The translations under genes and the position numbers were made by a program. This document shows, in pieces, positions 25,831-32,165 of a stretch of 64,000 bases of DNA (its first letter is position 1; each line of letters begins with the position of its first letter). The stretch covers positions 186,001-250,000 of the forward strand of contig NZ_RXYB01000002.1 of assembly GCF_008086615.1 (NCBI RefSeq), given 5' to 3'. Below the pieces are notes generated by a model. That model was not told where the DNA came from. It saw nothing but the letters and a program-made list of their open reading frames with translations, and did no database searches. This stretch comes from Acetobacterium tundrae. GTDB lineage: Bacteria > Bacillota > Clostridia > Eubacteriales > Eubacteriaceae.

Positions 25831-26184
25831 TTAATTCTGGCAAAGTGCATCCAGACCATCTTCGCCGGTACGGACGCGGATGGCATTGGTAACGGCAGAG
25901 ACGAAGATTTTGCCATCGCCAATATGGCCAGTGTAAAGCTCTTCCTGGACAAATTTAAGAAAAGCCGGAACATCTTTGGTGGGAAGGACCAGCATAACCA
26001 GATCCTTGGGCAGGAGCGTGGGTTCTTTTTTTTGCTCGACTTCGTATTCCTGGGTTCCAAATTGGACCCCGCATCCCAATACCTGAGATACAGTCATCCC
26101 GGTAATGCCATATTTACCCATGGCGTTTTTTAAAGCTTCGATTTTTGAGTTGTTGGTAATAATTTCGATACGTGATAATTCCAT
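25831..26184 (-). CDS. PII family signal-transduction protein
   Basis: The protein has 117 residues, the PII length. It begins SRIEIITNNSKIEALKNAM; GITGMTVSQVLGCGVQ leads into a T-loop with TQEYEVEQKKEPTLLPKD, and the C-terminal signature is GDGKIFVSAVTNAIRVRTGE. The T-loop differs from GlnB/GlnK and lacks an obvious uridylylation tyrosine in the usual context, although one tyrosine is present. PII proteins bind ATP/ADP and 2-oxoglutarate and control transporters or enzymes. Placement directly in front of an APC permease suggests it gates that permease, as GlnK does AmtB. AAGGAGAATCATT precedes the ATG. Confidence 0.88.
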   Translation of the reverse strand: MELSRIEIITNNSKIEALKNAMGKYGITGMTVSQVLGCGVQFGTQEYEVEQKKEPTLLPKDLVMLVLPTKDVPAFLKFVQEELYTGHIGDGKIFVSAVTNAIRVRTGEDGLDALCQN

Positions 26185-26220
26185 AATGATTCTCCTTAAT
26201 TTTTATATTTTATTTTGTAA

Positions 26221-26345
26221 AGATACTACGGTGAGCTTCGCTGCCAGTTTACATCAAACTTTTTTTACTCTAGGCCGAACAATATTTTCTGGTAATGTTC
26301 GTCTACACGTTGCAAAATTGTTTATGTAAACCGACATCAAAGCAA
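26221..26345 (-). repeat. Cluster-specific near-palindromic intergenic element, copy B
   Basis: It begins AGCTTCGCTGCCAGTTTACA-like and ends AAACCGACATCAAAGC, with the internal block TTCGTCTACACGTTGCAAAATTG matching copies A and C. It lies between the AraC gene and PII. Confidence 0.75.
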
Positions 26346-26377
26346 GATTTGTTCGGTTTTAAATAAGCAGGTCCGGT

Positions 26378-27241
26378 TTAGATCCGGAGGGCTGTTCCGG
26401 CAGTCAGGGATTTGCGGTAATTCAGGGGCGATATTCCCGTGAATTGTTTAAATTCCTTGAGCAGGTGGGATTGATCATAATAACCCATGTCCGCGGCGAT
26501 GGTTGAAATATGCTGATCCTTCCCTAGGGCCAGCAAAACATTCTGAAAACGGATGATTTTAGAGAAGGTCTTTGGGGGCAAGCCAATTTCATTATTAAAG
26601 AGCCGGTTGATGTATCTTGGGGTATAGCCGACGCTTTGGCTTAATTCATTGACATTGATAATCCCCACCACCTTGGTGATCTTGTCAACCATGCAATAAC
26701 TGAAGGGACGAGTCCCGGGACTATAATAGTTTTGATAATCCGGAATATAAGAATTGAGGAACAATTGAATCTGTTCTTTAAAATCGGTACTCTTGGTGAT
26801 GCCTTCCATCATGGTCTGATCCTTGCAGATTTCCAGCAATGGAATGGACGTCTCGGTAAGGCTGCCAATGGGATAACCCTTGGGTAAGAATGCCTTCCCC
26901 GGCAGAAAGCGAATGCCAAAGATGGTATCGTCCAGATGAAAGCTGGCAGCATAGTCAATGGAATGCATCTTTAGAACCGCCCCGTAGCAGGTTGCATCCA
27001 CATGATCCTGACCGCAGCGGAAGACGATGTCCACGGTGCCATCGGGAACGATGGTGGCAGTTTCTAACATTTCTGGGGTGACTCGGAACCGATAAAAGTG
27101 GGAGATGCCATAAGCCCGGTAATCAAAGCATTCATAACCCAGGGAATGCTGTACCATTAAAGGCTGTTTCGGGACGATGATTTGTTCTTTTTCTTTTAGG
27201 GATGACTCATAAGACCCATACCGTTGCAATAGACCAATCAT
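26378..27241 (-). CDS. AraC family transcriptional regulator
   Basis: The ~100-residue C-terminal domain carries two helix-turn-helix motifs (NVNELSQSVGYTPRYINRLF and ISTIAADMGYYDQSHLLKEF) with GISPLNYRKS, the AraC signature. The N-terminal region (~1-160) is a beta-rich effector domain of the DUF6597 kind, including VPDGTVDIVFRCG. I place the start at ATG 27241 because longer versions would read through a palindromic repeat (27290-27345) and into the leader hairpin; no site is ideal. It is the likely activator of the cluster: its own promoter and the RidA promoter share a 15-base box at the same distance from the -10. Confidence 0.85.
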   Translation of the reverse strand: MIGLLQRYGSYESSLKEKEQIIVPKQPLMVQHSLGYECFDYRAYGISHFYRFRVTPEMLETATIVPDGTVDIVFRCGQDHVDATCYGAVLKMHSIDYAASFHLDDTIFGIRFLPGKAFLPKGYPIGSLTETSIPLLEICKDQTMMEGITKSTDFKEQIQLFLNSYIPDYQNYYSPGTRPFSYCMVDKITKVVGIINVNELSQSVGYTPRYINRLFNNEIGLPPKTFSKIIRFQNVLLALGKDQHISTIAADMGYYDQSHLLKEFKQFTGISPLNYRKSLTAGTALRI

Positions 27242-27289
27242 AGGTAAAACCTGAAGCGTATGCTTTCCTTTCTGAACGGATTGTTGTGA

Positions 27290-27345
27290 GAAAGTGCCGT
27301 GAGCTTCGTTGTTGGGTTGCGACAACCGACAACAAAGCAATTTCT
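27290..27345 (-). repeat. Cluster-specific palindromic element, short copy D
   Basis: This shortened version keeps the outer arms (plus strand GAGCTTCGTTGTTGG and CCGACAACAAAGC around GTTGCGACAA) and lacks the long interior. It lies in the leader of the AraC gene. Confidence 0.65.
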
Positions 27346-27360
27346 GTTTGATCAACATAA

Positions 27361-27480
27361 AAAAGACAAGGACGCCGAAACTTTGGTTTCGACATCCTTG
27401 TCTTTTTATGGCTGGTCGTGCACTTCTTATTTATGTATACAATATACCATAGTTCGGAAGGAAAGAATAGTAAAAATCGG
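27361..27480 (-). promoter_or_regulatory. AraC-gene promoter, shared box and leader hairpin
   Basis: On the minus strand CCGATTTTTACTATT (27466-27480) is followed after 19 bases by TATATT (27441-27446). A hairpin at 27361-27408 (AAGGATGTCGAAAC/GTTTCGGCGTCCTT) ending in a T run lies in the leader and looks like a terminator. All three parts recur upstream of the RidA gene. Confidence 0.7.
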
Positions 27481-27546
27481 CACTAATTTACATAAACAAT
27501 CATTTTTAAGAAAATTCAGATTAAGGCATTCAGAATCAGGGTTTTA

Positions 27547-28674
27547 TTACTGCTTGGGTTTAAAGCGGTCGTAGCGTAAGGCTGACAGATCAATGGTGGA
27601 ATGACCGTCGGCAATCATTTCGGCGATGTTGTAGCCGGCCGCCGGAGCGATGCCAAAGCCATGACCGGAAAAGGCGCAAGCAATGTACAGGCCGGGGACT
27701 TCTTCCACCGGGCTGATGACCGGCACCTTATCGGCACAATCATCCAGCCAACCGGCCCAGGCCCGGACGATTTTAGCGTCTGCCAGAGCGGGGAAGTATT
27801 TCATAATACCCCGACAGGTACAGGAGGCTCCGATGCTGCTGGAGATCGGGGTGCCATTATCTTTATTAAAGGGCTCAAAACCTGAAGATCCGCCAAATAC
27901 AAAGGAACCATGCTTGGATTGATGACCGTAAAAATCAGCTTCGGCGGTGCCGAGCATCTGTAAAAACATTGGGGGCTCGGCTTCGGTGACCAGACATTCC
28001 ATTTTTAAGGGCATCATGGGGACATCAATGCCCACCGTCGCTAACAGTTTCCGGCTGCCATAACCGGCTGCTACCAATACTTTATCGGCCTCATAGATGG
28101 CGTCCGGAGTGACGACCTGGCGGATGACGCCTTTTATTTTTCGCAGTTCGAAGCAGGGAGATTCAGTGATGAATCGGACCCCTAATTCACGGGCTTTTTT
28201 ATAGTAACCCAGGGTGGCCGTCAGGGGGTTGGCGTGGCCGTCGGTGGGACACCAGCTGGCACAGGTGACTTCGTCGGAAAGGTAGGGGTTGATCGTCCGA
28301 ATTTCGTCGCCGTCGATCATGCGAACATCGAGCCCGCAGGATACCGCCTTATCGGTTAAACCCTGCAGGATTTTCTGATGGGTTTCGGTTTTCCCCAGCC
28401 GCAGGTTGCCTTTTTGGGTGTATTCCACATCCACGCCCAGTTCTTCGGAAAGTCCCGGCCACAGATTTTTGATTCCCCACATAGCTAGCGGGAGCTCCCG
28501 GGTGTCCCGGCCGGACTGTCGGACGCCGCCGCCATTTCGGGAAGAACCGCCGACACCGATGTCCTTGCTGACTTCCAGGACGGTGACGGATAGGCCTTTT
28601 TTGGCGAGATAGTAAGCAGTGGCATTACCGATGATGCCGCCGCCAATGATGATAACATCGGTATGTTTAGACAT
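27547..28674 (-). CDS. DadA-like FAD-dependent amino acid oxidoreductase
   Basis: This 375-residue DAO-fold protein has the dinucleotide motif IIIGGGIIGNATAYYLA at the N terminus, GGSSRNGGGVRQSGRD (the flavin-contact loop) and a C-terminal SGHGFGIAPAAGYNIAEMI. It oxidises a C-N bond of an amino acid or secondary amine to an imine using FAD. Relatives are the catalytic subunits of HcnC, opine and hydroxyproline dehydrogenases and sarcosine oxidase beta. Its ATG overlaps the end of the BFD-like gene by 8 bases, so the two are coupled. Together with the two iron-sulfur proteins and the larger flavoprotein it should form one heteromeric dehydrogenase. Confidence 0.9.
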   Translation of the reverse strand: MSKHTDVIIIGGGIIGNATAYYLAKKGLSVTVLEVSKDIGVGGSSRNGGGVRQSGRDTRELPLAMWGIKNLWPGLSEELGVDVEYTQKGNLRLGKTETHQKILQGLTDKAVSCGLDVRMIDGDEIRTINPYLSDEVTCASWCPTDGHANPLTATLGYYKKARELGVRFITESPCFELRKIKGVIRQVVTPDAIYEADKVLVAAGYGSRKLLATVGIDVPMMPLKMECLVTEAEPPMFLQMLGTAEADFYGHQSKHGSFVFGGSSGFEPFNKDNGTPISSSIGASCTCRGIMKYFPALADAKIVRAWAGWLDDCADKVPVISPVEEVPGLYIACAFSGHGFGIAPAAGYNIAEMIADGHSTIDLSALRYDRFKPKQ

Positions 28675-28996
28675 GAGTCACCTCTTCATTTCCTAATACT
28701 TTCATTTCTACCGGGCGCATCGGGGAACGGCTGGTGGCGGGATCTAATTGCGCCGGGATGACATCCAGCTCCTGGACAACGATGTTCTTAACCAGCTTGC
28801 CGCAAGTTTGTCCCTGGCAAAGCCCCATGCCAGACCGCAGGTAACGTCTGATTTCGTTGACGGTAAACATCCCATCGTGGATCGCCTGACGAATTTCGCC
28901 CTTGGTGATTTCTTCGCAACGGCAGATGATGATTGCGTCATCGGTCTGGGAAACGAAGGGACCAATATCTTGGGAACGATCATTAATTGATTTCAT
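28667..28996 (-). CDS. BFD-like (2Fe-2S)-binding subunit
   Basis: A 109-residue protein with CRCEEITKGEIRQAI and CQGQTCGKLV, the four cysteines of the BFD/Fer2_BFD helical [2Fe-2S] domain. ATG 28996 has AAGGAGAG 7 bases upstream. In HcnB- and opine-oxidase-type enzymes this domain is usually fused to the large flavoprotein; here it is a separate subunit, as in some hydroxyproline dehydrogenases. It would pass electrons from the DadA-like flavin to the next carrier. It overlaps the DadA-like gene. Confidence 0.88.
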   Translation of the reverse strand: MKSINDRSQDIGPFVSQTDDAIIICRCEEITKGEIRQAIHDGMFTVNEIRRYLRSGMGLCQGQTCGKLVKNIVVQELDVIPAQLDPATSRSPMRPVEMKVLGNEEVTHV

Positions 28997-29032
28997 TTTT
29001 ACTCTCCTTTTCTTTGATTCTGATAGGTAAAT

Positions 29033-29160
29033 GCGAAACTGCTGTGAACTTCGCTGTCTAGTTTTACACAAACCAATTTTTCCACTGTGCGGCGGACCGT
29101 CTATCGACTGTTCGCCTACACGTTACAAAATTGGTTGTGAAAACTGACATCAAAGTAATA
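29033..29160 (-). repeat. Cluster-specific near-palindromic intergenic element, copy C
   Basis: The plus strand carries AACTTCGCTGTCTAGTTTTACAC and GTGAAAACTGACATCAAAGT arms, plus a second pairing AACCAATTTT/AAAATTGGTT and GTGCGGCGGACCG against GTTCGCCTACAC. It is the longest and best-paired copy, in the gap between the large flavoprotein and the BFD-like gene. Confidence 0.75.
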
Positions 29161-29197
29161 ATGGTTTGATTCATTTGAATTTCATAGCTGCTTTTTA

Positions 29198-30790
29198 TCA
29201 TTCAGCTCTTTGGGCTTCACGTTTATAAAACCGGGCGGTCATCGCTTGGGCCACCGGGACTTTAATGGTGACCAGCGTGGTATGATCAAAAGCTTTGGCA
29301 CTGCGAACATCGATGATTTCGGCGACGCCCAGAGGTTGGCCGCTGCGGCTCAGGGCCGTTCCCAGATCTCCTTTTTGGGGCCGGGGTAAAAATTCATAGG
29401 GGAGGGTGATGCTGGCATAGCCCGGTTCATAGTCTTCGTCAACCAGGAAGATGGCCTGTCCGGAACAGGAGGCAATGCACAGCCCACACCCGGTGCAGGT
29501 GTTGTCTTCATCGATCCGGGGGATTGCAGTGATGGTTTTCCCAATTTTAATGCACTGTTTGGGACAGGCATCCTGACAGGGATTGCAGGGAATGTTTTGA
29601 GTACATTCGATCACCGGATGGACTCCGGTTTTTTTACCGAAATGGTTAAATCGGGCAATGTCGGCTTCATCAAGATAGCCTTTTTTAAGGAGACTTTGGG
29701 AGACCGCAATCCCTTCATCAGTTTTTGTGAAGGCTTTACCCTTGCTGCCGGGGGCGAACATGCCCTGATGCAGACTGTCTAGGGCGACTTCCAATTCATT
29801 CAGACTGCTATCCTTATCTTTTTCACTGAGAAAGCCCAGATAAGCAGCGGCGGAAAGACCGGACATCCGCCCTTCTATCATGGCCGAGCTGGCTTCTTCG
29901 ATGCCGGAGACATCTCCGGCGGCAAAAACACCAGAAATAGAGGTTTCACCATTTTCATCTACTAGCGGAACCTGGCCCCCGCGACGGGGATCATCGACCA
30001 TGTTGCAGCCGGCCATTTTAAGGAGCTGGGACATCGGGGAGAGGCCGACAGCCATACAGATGGTGTCCACATCAAAATGTTTCTGAGTTCCAGGAATGGT
30101 AGTGAAGTGATCATCCACCTGGGAAATCTCTACCCCGGTGACGCAATCGGTACCTTCTGCTTTAGTAATGGTATGGGAAAGATAGAAGGGAACGCCGCAC
30201 CGGGCGATTTTGGAAGCGTGGACCCCATAACCGCCAATCCGGGGGGCAGCATCCACCAGGGCGACGACTTCACAGCCAGCCTGCATGAGCTGGAAACTGA
30301 CCACCAGGCCAACATTTCCGCTGCCAAGCATGAGCACGCGCTTTCCGGGCTGAATGCCGTAAAGATTCATCATGGTTTGGGCGGCACCGGCACCGATGAC
30401 ACCGGGAAGAGTCCAGCCATCAAAGGTGACCATATTTTCGGAAGCGCCGGTGGCGATGATGATGGCATCCGCTTTGAAGTGCTCCATTGCAGCTCCGATG
30501 CGAACAAGGATTTCTTTGTCCATATACATGCCTGAAACGGTGGCATTTAGGTAGACTTCGACTCCGGCTGCATCCGCTTCCGAAAGAAGAGTTTCGCCGA
30601 TTTTGTAGCCCCGGATTTTTGCCTGGTGTTCTTTGGAGCCGAAAAATTTATGAATCTGCTTGAATAATTGCCCACCGGGCTTGGCATTTTCATCAAAAAC
30701 AGCAACGCTCAGACCGCATTTGGCGGCTTCAATGGCAGCGGAGAGACCGGCAGGGCCTGCTCCGACGACAATTAAATCATATCGTTTCAT
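29198..30790 (-). CDS. FAD/NAD(P)-dependent oxidoreductase with 2x[4Fe-4S] domain
   Basis: The protein has 530 residues. The FAD motif VVGAGPAGLSAAIEAAK is at the N terminus, a second nucleotide motif MLGSGNVGLVVSFQL at ~155 and GVFAAGDVSG at ~288 (Pyr_redox_2 fold). It differs from HcnB in a C-terminal ferredoxin-like insert (~396-441) with CNPCQDACPKQC and CTGCGLCIASC, predicting two [4Fe-4S] clusters. This suits an anaerobe, where electrons from amino acid oxidation could go to ferredoxin or NAD. Its ATG overlaps the upstream 2Fe-2S gene by 4 bases. It is likely the electron-transfer subunit of the DadA-like dehydrogenase. Confidence 0.9.
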   Translation of the reverse strand: MKRYDLIVVGAGPAGLSAAIEAAKCGLSVAVFDENAKPGGQLFKQIHKFFGSKEHQAKIRGYKIGETLLSEADAAGVEVYLNATVSGMYMDKEILVRIGAAMEHFKADAIIIATGASENMVTFDGWTLPGVIGAGAAQTMMNLYGIQPGKRVLMLGSGNVGLVVSFQLMQAGCEVVALVDAAPRIGGYGVHASKIARCGVPFYLSHTITKAEGTDCVTGVEISQVDDHFTTIPGTQKHFDVDTICMAVGLSPMSQLLKMAGCNMVDDPRRGGQVPLVDENGETSISGVFAAGDVSGIEEASSAMIEGRMSGLSAAAYLGFLSEKDKDSSLNELEVALDSLHQGMFAPGSKGKAFTKTDEGIAVSQSLLKKGYLDEADIARFNHFGKKTGVHPVIECTQNIPCNPCQDACPKQCIKIGKTITAIPRIDEDNTCTGCGLCIASCSGQAIFLVDEDYEPGYASITLPYEFLPRPQKGDLGTALSRSGQPLGVAEIIDVRSAKAFDHTTLVTIKVPVAQAMTARFYKREAQRAE

Positions 30791-31107
30791 TCTGTTACCT
30801 CCAATGCAGTGACCCCATACTGGGTCTGAATCGTCATGCCCTGAACCAAAGGGGTGATACAGGTGCGAATATTGGGAACCCCATCCACGATCATTACACA
30901 GTCCGTACAGCGTCCGATGGCACAGAAGATGCCCCGGGGCTCATGAGTCTTTTGCGTGTAGCGGTGAATCATGACCCCGCTGGCTTTGAGGGCCACAGCG
31001 ATGGGTTCGCCTTCATAGCCTTCCATTTGCTTGCCATCCATTAAAAAGGTAACCTTCTGGCCCTTTTCGATATTTCCGAGAATGGGATGATCACTGATCC
31101 GGTTCAT
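30787..31107 (-). CDS. (2Fe-2S) ferredoxin-like subunit, HcnA/SoxD-alpha N-terminal type
   Basis: This 106-residue Fer2_4-type protein has CAIGRCTDCVMIVDGVPNIRTC, the cysteine spacing of HcnA and the N-terminal domain of sarcosine oxidase alpha. It supplies one [2Fe-2S] cluster to the heteromeric dehydrogenase. It overlaps the RidA gene by 4 bases at its start and the large flavoprotein by 4 bases at its end, so translation is tightly coupled. Confidence 0.9.
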   Translation of the reverse strand: MNRISDHPILGNIEKGQKVTFLMDGKQMEGYEGEPIAVALKASGVMIHRYTQKTHEPRGIFCAIGRCTDCVMIVDGVPNIRTCITPLVQGMTIQTQYGVTALEVTE

Positions 31108-31517
31108 TTTGCACCCTCGCTTTCTTTAGCTGAAATAATAATAGCGGTCATTTCGATCTCACACAGTTGCGAGGGTCGATTAAGTTCTGGTGTTCCCACG
31201 GCCGTAAAAAGCGGACGGAATTCTTTGAAAATCTCGGAATAGGCTCGGCTGATTTCCCCACAATCTGACATATGGGTCGCATAAACCATGATTTTGACAA
31301 CATCGGCTGGTTTGGCTCCGGCCTTTTCTAATAGTTTGACTTGCTTTTCAAAGATGAATTTTGCCTGTTTATAAGGATCGCCTTCACCGTAGACACTGCC
31401 ATCGGCCTGGACCGAGGTGGTTCCGCCGATCATAATCAGGTTGTCGATTTGTACCATCCGTGAATAGCCTACTTTTTCTTCAAGGGGTGCTCCGGATGAA
31501 TAATTAATTCTTGACAT
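31104..31517 (-). CDS. RidA family reactive-imine deaminase
   Basis: The 137-residue YjgF/RidA fold has SSGAPLEEKVGYSRMVQIDN, GDPYKQAKFIFEKQVKLLEKAGA, VVKIMVYAT and FRPLFTAVGTPELNRPSQLCEIEMTA, with the substrate arginine position in the last motif. RidA proteins hydrolyse enamine/imine intermediates to keto acids and ammonia. It is the first gene of the cluster and fits oxidation of an amino acid to an imine by the proteins encoded after it. AGGAAAGG lies about 11 bases before the ATG. The leader carries the shared box and hairpin. Confidence 0.9.
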   Translation of the reverse strand: MSRINYSSGAPLEEKVGYSRMVQIDNLIMIGGTTSVQADGSVYGEGDPYKQAKFIFEKQVKLLEKAGAKPADVVKIMVYATHMSDCGEISRAYSEIFKEFRPLFTAVGTPELNRPSQLCEIEMTAIIISAKESEGAK

Positions 31518-31577
31518 GTTGGTAACGTCCTTTCCTACTGGATTTATTGAGTTTAGCGGTACTGTGTCATAAAAATA

Positions 31578-31690
31578 ACAAAGACGCCGAAAGGTTCTTT
31601 CGACGTCTTTGTCTTGATTTTTCTGTGGTTCTTTTTCTAAGGTTGCACATAATATATCACAGGAAATGGAAAGTTAATAGTAACAATCGG
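31578..31690 (-). promoter_or_regulatory. RidA-operon promoter, shared box and leader hairpin
   Basis: On the minus strand CCGATTGTTACTATT (31676-31690) lies 19 bases before TATATT (31651-31656). A hairpin at 31578-31612 (CAAAGACG...CGTCTTTG with CGAAAG/CTTTCG) is followed by TTATTTTT. The box, spacing and hairpin core match those in front of the AraC gene 4.2 kb away, indicating shared control. Confidence 0.72.
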
Positions 31691-31729
31691 AACAATTTTC
31701 AGAGATTTTCATACTAGAAAAGGAAAATA

Positions 31730-31770
31730 AATAAAAAGAATTGGTGATCTCGCACCAATCCTTTTTATTT
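31730..31770 (-). terminator. Terminator after the small unknown gene
   Basis: ATTGGTG/CACCAAT hairpin flanked by A- and T-rich runs; it serves the minus-strand gene ending at 31795 and could work in both directions. Confidence 0.75.
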
Positions 31771-31794
31771 AATACATGCTTTTTACAGCTTTGT

Positions 31795-32007
31795 TTATAA
31801 AGTTTCAAGCTCCGCAGCTGTTAATGGTTCCACAACGGCGGCCCGCATTTTTTCTTCTGCGGCACAGTCTTGTTCATAATACCAGTCCCTGACTGCTTTT
31901 TCTATTTCCGCATCCGTACCGACTGGTTTATGTGGATAAACAGCGATCAGCTCTTCGGTTTCAATATTCCTTATTCCGACTCGTTTAGCATCTTTTAATG
32001 TGTCCAT
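31795..32007 (-). CDS. Small unknown protein
   Basis: The 70-residue acidic protein begins MDTLKDAKRVGIRNIETEEL. ATG 32007 has GGAGGACAAAAAC in front; an upstream ATG lacks a site. No recognised domain, no membrane segment and no cysteine motif except one Cys. It lies between the NRPS stop (140 bases away) and a clear terminator, so it may be the last gene on the NRPS transcript. Confidence 0.6.
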   Translation of the reverse strand: MDTLKDAKRVGIRNIETEELIAVYPHKPVGTDAEIEKAVRDWYYEQDCAAEEKMRAAVVEPLTAAELETL

Positions 32008-32165
32008 GTTTTTGTCCTCCATTTAATTTTTACTTTACTGTTTAATTATACCCAACTTTATAATTTTTAAATACAGGTAAATAAAATAATTAGGAAAAAG
32101 ATACATTCAGAATGAATAATCATTATAAACCGGTGATTCACAGAAAATTCATATTAAAGCTGTTT

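Noticed and set aside
27242-27358. Longer N terminus for the AraC regulator from ATG 27358
   Set aside because: It would translate the palindromic repeat D and begin inside the T run of the leader hairpin, with no ribosome binding site; the extension has low similarity to the family.
25647-29160. Insertion sequence or CRISPR interpretation of the repeated elements
   Set aside because: No transposase frame, no target-site duplications that I can see, and the spacing and length are not those of CRISPR repeats.
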